64,000 nt of DNA from Phytoseiulus persimilis (taxonomy: Eukaryota; Arthropoda; Arachnida; Mesostigmata; Phytoseiidae). The position numbers and the translations under genes are program-made. The notes below the pieces were generated by a model. The model was not told where the DNA came from. It made no database searches and saw only the letters and a list, made by a program, of their open reading frames with translations. Below are positions 28,201-39,029 of this stretch, piece by piece (position 1 is the first letter of the stretch; every line of letters starts with the position of its first letter). The DNA lies in assembly GCA_037576195.1 (NCBI GenBank), contig CM075104.1:12726211-12790210 (forward strand), read 5' to 3'.

Positions 28201-29681
28201 GAGGGCTGCAACGGCTTTGGATTATTTTCCTCAATCACACCGAAAGCAGTTCAACACATGCATGTGTTCATGTCTGGTGGTGTTCATGGGGCTGTTCGGA
28301 GGCTGGAACGAGCCTCAGAGTGTAGCGAACTGCTCTGAGCCGAGGAAGTTGCCGGATTCGAATTTGGCGCTCGCTTACACTCTCCCAAACAATGCGTTCG
28401 TTCTGGCTGTCTCTGGTGCTATGACCCGATTCACTGGGTCCGTATCACAGTCCCGGCGATCAGCTAATGAATGCATTCCTGCAGACGGAAACTGAGCGCG
28501 CTGAATCCTAACTCCGGAGGGTTCTGTGAGACACCCACTCATTCGCCGAGTGTCGCCATGATATTCATACCGGGAGTCAAATTACGAGGACGAAATTCAT
28601 CCGCGGGCCACAAATGGAAATTGGATGCCTCCGTCCTATGTTTCGGAGACTTTCTAAACCGCTAAATCCCTTGGAGACCCGAATCTGACGAAATACTGAG
28701 GAACTTGGGAGTTTGGGCCCCGTTTCAGACACTCGATTTGCCCCGCCTGCGAATTTGCTGCATCTCGGTTGCATTCGAGTGTGAAAGCCGTGACGTCGGG
28801 AGAAACGCGCGCCGAGAGCTGCCTGATCCTTGTAGGCGAGGAATACAAGCAAGCTCCCCTCAATGAGAACCGGCCGCTGGCCGCCAAGCGTCCATCAGCC
28901 TGGACTGTGAGTCTGGCCCACGCGGACTTTTTGTCGAATGGGATTCATGGAATATCTGGAGTAGAGAGTACAGGAGTCCTTTCGAACGTGAAAATTCCGT
29001 CAGCGAGCGCCAAGACAACTCGAAGACCTGGATCGTTCCTTGGAGAGTGACCTCACTTGTTGGACGCCGGAGTCGAGCGTGTTGTGAACGGAACGCTGGG
29101 AACAGCTTTGAACTTCGAAAGTTGGCGAAGTCTAACAATTTTCATCGATTTCGCTCTATCCTGAATAGAATAGGAAGAGAAACATTTGTACTCGGACTTC
29201 GAGATTGTGGTAGCGACATGCTTGACGGAAACTGCAGGTAGAGAGTGATCTTCCTGTTTCATGGCAGCTCGAATTATAACTCAGTCCGCCGGATGTAAAT
29301 GGTCTATATCGCGGTCACTGGGAGGCATTTCTATCAGGGGCAGAAGCTTTCTTCCTCCATGCTCAGTTCGGATTTCAGATCATACGGAAAAAGAAGCCCC
29401 CAGAGCGCCTCGAATTTCTCTGCTCAGGACAGATGGCTGCACCCTACTGCTGAGATGGCTCAGCTAGGTGTAAGAATATCTTCTCCATCATTGCTCGAAA
29501 TGAGTTTCTCGTGGCGCTTTCCTCTTGAGTGTTGCATTTTGACTTGATAGAGAATTAGAGATTAGAGTAAAGATAAAGACAGTTGAAGATATAGAATCAG
29601 GACATGCAGAAGAGTGGACCCAAGCGGAACAAACGGACCGCGGAGGAAAGCATTGGATTCGAGTCTGTAGAGTGGAACTCC
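13210..29681. other. No recognisable gene
   Basis: I see no conserved coding exon, tRNA or rRNA in these 16 kb. Open frames up to about 185 codons (for example 14749-15306 plus) are overlapped by frames on the other strand and match nothing I know. A string of minus-strand frames at 25690-26955 has somewhat protein-like composition and is discussed as a finding. Small simple-sequence patches such as the CAA-rich stretch near 25755-25777 and the GATC repeats near 14545 and 19415 occur. The block may be regulatory or intronic DNA. Confidence 0.45.
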
Positions 29682-29825
29682 CTTGCTTGCCGCCTAGAGA
29701 ATACATCTCTGAGCTATCCGTTCACCAGGGCCTGGCAAGCGTCTTGCCTGCCGCCTAGGAACTATATGTCTGAACTTTCGGCTAACTTAGGCCTAGCAAG
29801 CGCCTGGCTTGCCGCTCAGAAACTG
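29682..29825. repeat. 61-base tandem repeat, about 2.3 copies
   Basis: Units begin at 29682, 29743 and 29804, so the period is 61 bases both times. Each starts with a CTTGC(T/C)TGCCGC core and carries an A/T-richer middle. The two full copies each end in an arm with GGCC(T)GGCAAGC or GGCCTAGCAAGC, so the CTTGC start and GCAAG end of a unit are inverted complements. Units differ at many positions. The period is not a multiple of three, so this is not a protein repeat. Confidence 0.8.
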
Positions 29826-30461
29826 CTTATCCAGAATGGAGAAGAGAAAAAGCTCCGGAGAGCGAAGAAGCTCTAATGAACAGGAAGATCCCCAGAAAGA
29901 CCAGGGAGCTTGATAGGACTGAAGAGTAGGGAAAATAAGCAATGAAGCTCAACTCATGAAATGTCGCAAGGGACTCACTAGAAACGCTGCTCTCGGAGAT
30001 CGCACACAAGAGAAACTGTCTCAAAGCGCGCGTAAAGGAACCGTTAGCCACGGTGGCTGCCCTTCCCCTTCAAGTTAGCGTTGCACTTCGATCGGTGAAT
30101 TCTCATCTACTCGCGGGAAAAGGCGACCGAATCTCATTGCGAAAAAGGCTGCGCTGATGCTCGGTGTAACGAGACATTTGTGTGTCTGTTTGCATGTACT
30201 TCGCCGGGCCCGTAGGCGCTCAGCCGAAGTACTCTGCCTGCCCCGAAGGTGCCTGGCCGGTCCGTACTACAGAACCGTCGGAATTCATAGCTGGCGCGCT
30301 CTCTCTCCCTCCCAAAAGAATGCGTCCATCAGCCTTGCTCCGGGACTGTGATCGTCACCCGATTCACTCTCACCGGGCGGCTGTCGCGAAAATCAACAAG
30401 CGCATTCAACGCACATCTGCATCTCGTTTCCAAGAGGAATTCGAACAAGGATTGTGCCGAA

Positions 30462-30588
30462 GTGAGTTTTGACGTCTCCACCCCGCTTGCGCAGACGTTC
30501 CGGCTCTCTGGCAGCCGAATAGCGATTTTCAGCCCAGTCGCACTGCATCTTCACCGATGATTTCGACTTTGTTCGCTTTTCTCTTCAG
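30462..30588 (+). other. Probable 5'UTR intron of MED10
   Basis: A GTGAGT donor at 30462 and a pyrimidine-rich CTTTTCTCTTCAG acceptor ending at 30588 bracket 127 bases, and the acceptor is only two bases before the MED10 start codon. The reading implies an upstream noncoding exon ending at 30461. There is no transcript evidence, so both the donor and the exon start remain inferred. Confidence 0.55.
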
Positions 30589-30590
30589 AG

Positions 30591-31347
30591 ATGACGTCGT
30601 CCTCCCCGAATCACCTGCAGCAGCTAGAAGCCTCGCTGGAACTTTTCGTTGAGAATGTTCGGCAACTCGGAATTGTCGTGGCGGACTTCCAACCTCAGGG
30701 ACAGCCAGCTTTGAACCAGAAAATCACTACTCTGGTATCTCTGATGCAAGATATCTCCGCCGTGAGACCGCACGTCGAAGATATACAAGTTCCTCTGGAG
30801 GTGAGCGACGCCGGTTGTTCTTCTCGATGGCTCTTAAGCTAAGGGTTGCGACAGATTCTTCCTGGCGATGTTCGATGGTTTCCGCTGTTCAATGTAGCCG
30901 AACATGTGTCATTGGAATCCACTCGTTGTACGCTTCAGGTTTGTGACTACATCGACGAAGGCCGAAACCCGCAACTGTACACGAAAGACTGCATGGAGAA
31001 AGCTTTGGCCAAGAATGAACAGGTCAAGGGAAAAATCGACGCCTATCGAAGGTTCAAAGCTCTTCTTCTGGTTGAACTTGGCAAGGTAACTCCTCCGATG
31101 ATAAGAGAGTTTCGAATTTAGGGCTCGGAGATCACCAAGGTGGCGCCGTTCTTTGCTGATATCAGTCAATGACGTACAGTAATCACTACTTCGTGGAAAT
31201 CAGCGCGGATCCCTGGCGCTCGGACCCGAAACTCATATAGGCGATTTCTTCCCACAGGTTTTCCCTCATGAAATCAGTAAATATAGAGCCTACCGAGGCG
31301 AGAATGGCGTCGCGACACCGCCCCATACTTCGATGCAAATGCCTTGA
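30591..31347 (+). CDS. MED10: Mediator complex subunit 10 (3 exons, 148 aa)
   Basis: Exons are 30591-30800, 30939-31085 and 31258-31347, all in phase 0, with GTGAGC and GTAACT donors and CAG acceptors. Med10 is a small protein of the middle module of Mediator, the nuclear coactivator that bridges transcription factors and RNA polymerase II. Family hallmarks are unmistakable: FVENVRQLGIVVADFQPQGQ and LNQKI near the start, VPLE at the first exon end, then DYIDEGRNPQLYTK, ALAKNEQVKGKID, and a closing FPHEISKYRAYRGEN. The length is close to the usual 135-150 residues. The ATG at 30591 is chosen because it gives the usual short lead before the conserved helix and follows a likely 5'UTR acceptor. 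The gene is intact. No canonical AATAAA is seen shortly after the stop. Confidence 0.97.
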
Positions 31348-33417
31348 CTTGCGAGGATTTCGCTTCTAATTGACATATAATGCTTTATGGCAGCATCAGC
31401 TGCTTGCTTCGGGAATCTTGTGTAAATATGCAAATTGTGTATAAAGTTCAACGAGTTTACTTCGTAAAACTCGCACTGCGTTCTCGTCAACCACTGCATG
31501 ATACCGAACGGGAGATTTCATGAGGAATGATTATCAAATGACCTGGGGGAGAGGAATTATCGATACTTGAAGGTTCCGGGAGCAGCTTACTCGCGGAGAC
31601 GGGGAGCGAACCATTCCGGGTTGGAGTTTCGCGTCTGTTATGATCAGTTACGGATAAGAATCCGTACTTGAAGTAGCCTCGAACTCGATCAGTCTCCAGT
31701 CTATTGACATCCAACAGAGAAGGAGAGAGAGAGCCAATGTTTGCTCTTGAATCTTTCGGATGCTTCTTACGGCGTCATTCCGGAACTCGCTCTTGTGAAG
31801 ACGAGTCGAAGCCTTTCTCGCTCCAGTAGAGTACGGTCCGACAGCGGATTCTGTGCTGGGCTCACAAGGCCTCAGCTTGGGCCCTGAACTAGCAGCTCAC
31901 TCCGGCAGGCGACAAAACAAGCAGGGAGGTAAGAAACGGCGGACTAGGAAGCTCGAGCATATTCACCCAGCTTTGAGATTCGGGTTTGCTCCAGAGCTCT
32001 GATGGTCCTGAGCAGCTTTTTTCTCCCGTGGATAAGTCACCAGCAAGAATCTGCTGCGTCTGTATCAAGTCAATGACGATTCATGGAACCAGGATCGATC
32101 ATTGAATTGTTCCATCCAACGGCGAAGACCAACGAAGATGTCCCAAAATAGAACTGAGGCCACACGACCTGTTAAGAGTCGCGTCATCCGTCTGCCGCAC
32201 GTAGAGCCCCATCCCCCAAGGAAAACCGAATTGGTGGTGCATCGCGACTGCATTTCCAAGGGCGCCGGAGCTGCGTCCTGACGGAGGATTGGTCCCATAG
32301 AGGACGGAGGAGGACGTTGGAAGTTCTCCGCATGCGAGTTTTTTGATACGAGCAGGTTTTCTATCAATGTTCCGGGTTCTCAGCCAGCGCGGCTCCAGGA
32401 TATTAGGCAATGCTTATCATGCTCATGATTGGAGAGTCCGACGAGCAATTTTGTCGCGCAGAGCAGGAAACTCAGTTCTCTTCCGCTCTATTGCACCGTT
32501 CCGTAAGGAAATCTGAGAACCTTCAGAGTGTCCTCCTTATCAGCAAAGATCATCGTCGTCAGGGAAAGTTGTCCGGCCCGCAGAGTTTGAGGCTGAGAGG
32601 AGCCTCAACGGGGGTTTTGGTGAGATTCGCGACCCGTTTCCACTGCAGTGTCAGGGATTCTGCTGGAGATACTGTTCTTCCTGTGGTACAGGGACAAGTG
32701 CTCCCTCGTCGCTGGGAGTCGCGTATCCAGCCGTTGCTACCAGCAGGAGCAGAAGCAGCACACCACTTCGGAACGGAGCTGGTGTGTGGTTTTCTCTGAA
32801 CCGAGAAGGAGGACTGGACTGACGGACGGACTGGCTCCACGACCAGTCGTCCGACGACCCTACTGCAACGACTCCAACAAAAAATTTAGCAGAAGACAAC
32901 GGCGATCGGGAGTGAGCACCACTCCCCCGCAAGCCCCGGAATGGCCTGAATCCCGTTGAGTGCCGTCGAGTGAGCTAGGATTATGTGAATTCGCAGAGGT
33001 AAACTGGAAGGAGACTCGGAGGAAAGCAGATCAGTTTTTGTTTTGATTTTGCTCGGTATCCCCTGGCTACGAACGTCACGGGGGTGGAGCGTAACGCATC
33101 TGTCGTTTCCGGCGACAGCGGCTATGGCGGAAAGGAACTAGCGTCCGCCACCGTATCATCAAGCTCGGTCGAACGCACCTCAGACGCACGATCAGACGAA
33201 GACCTGCTAGCCAGAGGCGGAGGCCTGGTCGCTAACCCACTTTACGCCGATTTTCCATCTAAGGCTCTCAGTGCAAAGCGAGACGACAGTCGTGATGGAG
33301 AAATAAGGTTGAGGCTCTTAGACGTTCGTTTGTGGCTCATTTCTAGTTGGAGCCGGACACAGAAGGCATTCCGAAGCGATCCGCCGAGTTGCGGCCAGCA
33401 TTCCAGACCAGTGAAAC
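31348..33417. other. Spacer between MED10 and the Fas2-like gene
   Basis: The stretch carries MED10 3'UTR at its left and the 5' region of the Fas2-like gene at its right. No conserved exon is recognised. Near the right end, 33003-33249 is open in one frame with a Ser/Asp-rich, protein-like composition but no known match. A TTTCTAG acceptor-like site near 33343 could begin the 5'UTR exon that contains the Fas2 start. Confidence 0.5.
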
Positions 33418-36400
33418 ATGATGTACGTTCTACCGTTTGTGCTGCTTGTCCTGAACGATGCGTTCAGCTCGGTTCACGGCGAAGGCCGCTTGATCATTGA
33501 ACCAGAAGGTGATGTTCACAATCAGCCCGCGGAGCAGGGCTTTGCTCTGTTCTGCAAAGCAGGACCCGGAGACGGTGATTATGCGAACTTCCGATGGATA
33601 GGACCTCAGGTACGTTCGCTAGTATTTTCTTCCCTACCTTGTTGTCTTTATTCTCGGTAGGGGGAGGGGACGACAAAATGCCAGGGGGTTAGAGGACTCC
33701 AAACGGACTCCAACGAAGTCCCTCAAGTTTTCATCACTCCCCGGGTCTCTTCTGCACAGATGCCGAACTGATGCTCGTGCAGTCCCGATGAGATTGCATA
33801 TGATCTGGAAGCTCGGGGTTCGCTTTCGCGTAAAATCCCAACCAAAGCCCGAATATTCCTGTTTCCAATTTGGAAAGCTCACGTGAGCGGGCGACCGGCG
33901 GAGGAGACAGAGCCGTCGAAACCATACTGGTACTTTTCATTGTCAAAATACACGCACTTGGCTCGCATTCAACCATTCGGGATCCAGTTGTCAGCATCCT
34001 CCGGGAGTGATGGAAACCGTGATGACGCACGGCAAGAGCGACGCAATGAGGGATAGAACGGGTATCTCTGCCAAGATATCGTGGAGGCCCAGCCAGAACC
34101 TCGGATTCGACACATTTTTGTATGTAGAGTGCGACTTCCACGTTTTGCGGCGAACTACATCTCAGGATGTAATCCGGATCGTCGTGACTAATCCAGTCAC
34201 GGCGGCGATTTTCGCTGGAAGCCCTGCACGACCCAGATGAGGGGTCAGCTTTGTAATTGATCCAGATGTTCATACGGTCGCAACACCCACCATACCACTC
34301 CTCGCATAGATTGCAATCAAATCGTCGGAACGCTCCGGTAGCGGCTCTCCTTACCACGGTTGTTTCCTTGGACTTCCTAGCGTGGTGTTCACCGTGACAG
34401 ATTTGTTTCGATGATGAGTGCGAGACAGGAAAAACAATCGAGGGGCCGATATGGAGAAGCCATCACTTTTCTGGATCGCGAGAGAGCGCAGCAATTAACC
34501 CTTGCTCTGAATCACAGGGTCAAGACTACACGCCGATCGGAGCGATCCACACCGTTGACTCCGGGTCGAGTCTAATTTTATCGTTTGAGAAGCCATCCCC
34601 TGAGAACTCCGGGAATTACTCGTGCGTCGCGACCTACGCCAACACAGACGAGGTGCGAGCCGTGGTAAAGCTCGCCTTTTTCCATGATATCAGCTGGGAC
34701 GATTGCCCGCTCAAACAGAATCTCGTCATAGGAAAGGAAGGTAAGGCGTCCTCTATGAGACGAGGTCTGTCTCCTTTATTGCCCGGACCGCATGGTCTTT
34801 TCTTTGCAGTTCGCTGTCCTCCTTATTGGAAATTCCGACCCCATGAGCACCGCGATCAGCCCCCGATTACCAGATCCACCTCGCTGCAACGTTTCATCTG
34901 AATTCCCCTCCCCACAGGAACCATCCGATGCCTCGTGCGTGGGAACCCTGTCCCTACTGTGACTTGGCTCAAGGACGATCACCCAGTCAGGAACGAGCTC
35001 CGCTACGAGATTCTCGCGCCGGGTCTAAAGGTCAAAGACGCCAGACCAGAAGACCGTGGAAAGTTCACAGTGTCCGCAATGGTCACCGCCACGGGGAAGT
35101 ACCAACGGAAGCTAATCACGGTCGACGTTCTGACCCCGCCCAAAATCAATGATTTACCCGAAGTGGCCGAAGTCACAGAAGGTTCGCTGGGCGGACTCCA
35201 TTGTTCTGCGACGGGGTATCCGCAGCCGCTCTACTATTGGACCGATTTCTCTGGTCGGAATCTGTCGTCCGTCATCGGGTTCCGGGTTACGCCAGAAACG
35301 GGTGTCCTTGAAATCAACCACGTGGCTCGAGAAGACGAAGGAGAGTACACCTGCCATGCCGTGAACCCAGCGGGCGTGGACTTGGCCCAAATCAAGGTCG
35401 ACGTGATTGTCCGACCCAAAATCGTCCTGTTCGAGAATAAGACTGCCGACGCACTCTCCGAAGTTCGACTCGAGTGTCGAGCCGAGGGGAAACCCAAGCC
35501 GGACATCGCTATTCGCAAAGAGGGCTCCTTGCTCCCTTTGTCACCAGAGGATTCTGCGGTGTTCTTCACGCGGAGGACAGAGGGCTTCGAGAACGTGCTG
35601 CAGGTCACGATCCGTCCCGTGAGTCGGCAGCACGACGGGCTCTACTACTGCTCTGCCGAGAACAAGGCCGACAAAGTGGAGCGAGTCGGACACCTGACGG
35701 TGAACTTCGCTCCCGAGTTGGTCGCTCGTCAGAACCCCGTGATGACGTGGGATGCGAATCCGGCGACTCTCAGCTGCCATATCACGGCGATACCCAACGC
35801 GACCGTCGAATGGTGGTTCCGAGGCCAAATCGTGCGTCCTAGGCCTGGCTTCTTCACGCTGGACGAGGCTCCCGCGCTTTCAACGCTGACAGTGACCGAT
35901 TTGGTGCCGGACCGCTTCGGGGTATACGACTGCAAGGCCAAGAACAAGCTTGGCGAGCACGCTCTCCCGATACGTTTGCAACAGGCTCGACGACCCGACA
36001 AGCCCCAGGTACCGAACGCGGTCCGAATCTCGGCGACGACCGTCACGCTCGAATTCATCCATCCTGTCGACGACGGGGGCATGCCCATCATCGAGTACAT
36101 CATCCGTTGGTGGATGGAGGGCACGGACGAAACGATCGCTTTCGACAAAAAACAGGGCGAGGTGATGAGCAAACCAGTCACCATCGATGGACTGCTGCCC
36201 CGCACCAAATACAACTTCAAGTTCAGCGCCCGATCCCAGGTCGGCGAGGGCCCTTCGTCCGAGATTCTCCCCGTGTTCACTCGAGAGGAGAGCGTACCCG
36301 ACTCGCCCATCATTCTCACCAGAGCAAACTACAGCGTCTACCCGACCCGCTACGATCTTCAATGGGGGATGCCGTTGTCCAATGGCAAGAACATCCAGTA

Positions 36401-36854
36401 CTTCCGAGTGACCTATTTCCCTGTAGAGAAGTACGGACCCTCTGAGTTCCGTAAGTCATACTCAAGCAGAGCGCGAGAGATCATCCTGGATACGTGGACG
36501 AACGTGATCGGCGTCGAGCTCACCAACCTCAAACCTGAGAGCTACTACAGAGTTCTCGTCGAGGCCTACAACGAGCTCGGCTACAGCCACCCGGCTGAGT
36601 TCACGTTCCAGACAGCCAGAGGGGACGGAATAATCGGCGCCTACCCCGATCCGGATCCTGTGGAACTTCCCAACTTCGCCGTCACGATGCCACTCATCGT
36701 CGCTGCCACAATAGTGCTGTCAGGTCTACTTCTGATCTTCCTCGACGTCATCTGCTACTTCAGATTCCAGTGGGGTCTTCTGTACTTCCTACGACATCTT
36801 GTGTGCTCAAGAGGCCCAGTGTACACCAAGTCCCCGATATATCCCCCTCCCTAA
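33418..36854 (+). CDS. Fas2: Fasciclin-2/NCAM-like adhesion receptor (3 exons, 783 aa)
   Basis: Exons are 33418-33609, 34518-34740 and 34918-36854. Phases are 0 and 1, with GT-AG borders. The protein is a type I surface receptor of the fasciclin-2/NCAM family, which mediates homophilic cell adhesion and axon bundling. The order is a signal peptide (about 1-20, core VLPFVLLVL), five Ig domains (about 24-120, 121-210, 211-305, 306-402, 403-495), two fibronectin III domains (about 498-596 and 598-705), a membrane span (about 726-752) and a 31-residue tail. Ig cysteine pairs are Cys46/100, 234/284, 325/383 and 425/477. Ig2 keeps Cys143 but has Val190 where its partner should be, and Ig4 has Ile337 in place of the core Trp. 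N-glycosylation sequons include Asn97, 253, 312, 432 and 609. The tail ends in three prolines and lacks the PDZ-binding end known for some Fas2 isoforms, so other 3' exons are possible. Confidence 0.92.
33610..34517. other. Intron 1 of the Fas2-like gene
   Basis: A 908-base intron with GTACGT donor and CACAG acceptor. The minus strand is open for 207 codons at 33734-34357 but shows no family resemblance. I see no nested gene. Confidence 0.8.
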
Positions 36855-37456
36855 TTCACACAGCCGTCCGAGAGGGCTTTCCCGTTTCCGTTTGTACTCG
36901 ACTACGAGAAGAAAAGTACCTAGGACCGAGAAATGACAACGACATAAAACTGGTGCCAAATCTGCAGCTAATCCAAACCAGGGTATGCGATGAACCGAAG
37001 CCCGTACAGGAACGAACAGGGGGAACCCGTTGGCAGGATCATCCTGGTGACGTCTTACGAATCTCTGAAACAACGGAAGAGACAACATTCAGAATTATAG
37101 TCAAGAAGTACTCACCTGTAAGATAGAGCCTAATATATTCCCTATTCGTCGCAACCTCCTGCTCTGGCTAAGGAACCCAGGCTCATCGAGAATTTCACCT
37201 CATGAAGTCGCAGCCGAGAAATCGTATCGGACGCTCGCAATTCCGCTTAGGAAAGAGACCTGCATTGTGAGATGTGTCCACAATCAGGCATAGTAGGACC
37301 GTAATACGAGAGCAGAAGGTTGGATTTCCCCGATTTAACTCCAGATCAAAAACAAATGTTGTGATATTAATAATTTGAGGAGAAAAATAGATTTATCTCG
37401 AAGCAAAGGCCGAAAGACTTGACTGTTGTTGGATGCTCCCTTATATTCACTGCTGT

Positions 37457-37475
37457 GAGTAGTAGTAGTAGTAGT
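37457..37475. repeat. GTA trinucleotide microsatellite
   Basis: About six tandem AGT/GTA units in the likely 3'UTR of the Fas2-like gene. They encode a serine run in one frame, which is a composition artefact. Confidence 0.9.
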
Positions 37476-38081
37476 TCGCGGGAAGCCGAACTCTTCTCGA
37501 CTTCTATGCGCGTTACCCGATCTCAGTTTCCTCTATCGCTAACTTCGCCTATGGAATGCTCGAAAATGTCGATGCTGGACCTTCGGTTAAGAACCGCCGA
37601 TCACAATGTTGATGACATTTCTCCGCGATGATTGCTCCCGGTCATCTCCTGTCGAAACTGCCAGCTCTCTCATTTCTCCCAACAACTCGGTCTTCATGAA
37701 TGGCCGGAAAAGTAACAGCCGAAATTCCGTTCTTCAAGTTTAGGTAGTACATAGAGTTCCGTGAAAAAAATGACAGCGACGAATATTTATGATCACGTCG
37801 ACAATTACTGTATAAACGTGGAAATCCTTTCGACGAAGATCTTTTCGGATGGGGAAAACCTATCGTCTACCATAGCTACACGATATTATTATTATTAATT
37901 CAAGTACAATTCTGTCTTATCGATGTCGGTGTTCAACATGTCAACACGCTTCGGAAGGTGTGGTGCAAGGAGGGAAGCATCGTCACCATGAACGTGATGA
38001 AGAATAGGGATACTTGGTATTGTACATTGAAGAGCCTCACACATATTTAGTCTCAAGAGACCTTGTGACCACTAGACTTTG

Positions 38082-38087
38082 AATAAA
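38082..38087 (+). terminator. Candidate polyadenylation signal for the Fas2-like gene
   Basis: AATAAA, about 1.2 kb past the stop codon, with a T/G-rich stretch some 20-40 bases downstream. It is the clearest canonical hexamer I see between this gene and the next. Confidence 0.45.
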
Positions 38088-38969
38088 TGGTAGGACAAAG
38101 TAATTGATGGTCCGCTCTTGTTGTAGAATTGAATCTCCTGGTTGTTATTTTTTTCCGATCGGCTGGAGAAGTGTACGGATCTCCCTGTGCGATTCGAGAT
38201 TGCAGCAAGACTGGAATTTTCTTCTAAGCTCGACGGAGAACGGCCACGCCCAGATACTGTTCCCGAAGTCCTCGTTGACCGAACTTTGGAATCGGGAGAT
38301 TCCCCTTCTGTCCACGATGAAGAATTCGTTTCAGTTCTGAACGTGTCGGATGCCGATCGGTCTCGAACCCGCTACGACAGCGGACAGCTTTGCGGTCCAT
38401 GGCATCAAGATGAGTGCGAGCAGAGCGTCCACGAATAGCAGGTGCTCCGACGTCGACCAATCATGTTCTGCTCTCCTCCATGACCACTACGACGATCGCC
38501 GGTCGAGTCACTCACAGAGACCCTTGTTGCGTGATCACAGTGGGTATAACGAGAAATCTCATCGACGAAGGCTCGTCTGCTATGAACCTGAAGGCTGACC
38601 AGCCGTTTGGCTCCCTACATGCATCTCGTGGGTATCGAGTGTCGACCTGGTGTAGGTCCTCTCTCCGCCTCTCGCCAGAAACCGCTCCACAGCTTGTTCA
38701 ATGAAAGCAGCGATACTCGGAGCGCTGTTATCGTTCGACCTAACTTTTGGGCTTTTGTTCTCGTGGCGGTCGCGAGAAACGCTCAGGTGAAGGGTCATTG
38801 GAATCATAGCATTTCCCGGTCGGCGAAAGTGTGAACTCTTGCGCGGGCAGGAACGCGGAGTCGTGAGGAGCTGCTGCTCGCGCTCATGAGGGAGCGCCTT
38901 GTCTGACGAACGAACGGTCGAGGCGAACAGATCATACGGATGTTTGAGGGTGCAACGCTTTGAGTCGAG

Positions 38970-38977
38970 TATAAGAG
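38970..38977 (+). promoter_or_regulatory. TATA-like element upstream of UPF0462 exon 1a
   Basis: TATAAGAG lies 53 bases before the exon 1a start codon. A start site about 30 bases downstream, near 39000, would give a short 5'UTR. It is only a sequence resemblance. Confidence 0.3.
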
Positions 38978-39029
38978 GGAGCAAATCCGTCACGCATCGC
39001 GTAGCGCCAGTGGGTCTTCATTCGACGCC

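Larger units (their letters stand above)
36855..39029. other. 3' region of the Fas2-like gene and spacer
   Basis: This spacer is probably the long 3'UTR of the Fas2-like gene up to the AATAAA at 38082-38087, followed by the promoter area of the UPF0462 gene. It contains a GTA trinucleotide run at about 37458-37475. Frames at 36770-37126 and 38142-38438 (plus) run through it without recognisable homology. Either could hide an alternative cytoplasmic exon, but I see no convincing splice pair. Confidence 0.5.

Noticed and set aside
30462-30590. In-frame extension of MED10 upstream of the ATG at 30591
   Set aside because: A strong acceptor ends two bases before the ATG and the family begins close to this methionine.
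33734-34357. 207-codon minus-strand frame inside Fas2 intron 1 as a nested gene
   Set aside because: It matches no family, has no splice or promoter signs, and lies wholly within a well-supported intron.
35729-36362. Long minus-strand frames of 160 and 196 codons within the Fas2 exon
   Set aside because: They are antisense shadows of the strongly supported Fas2 coding frame.
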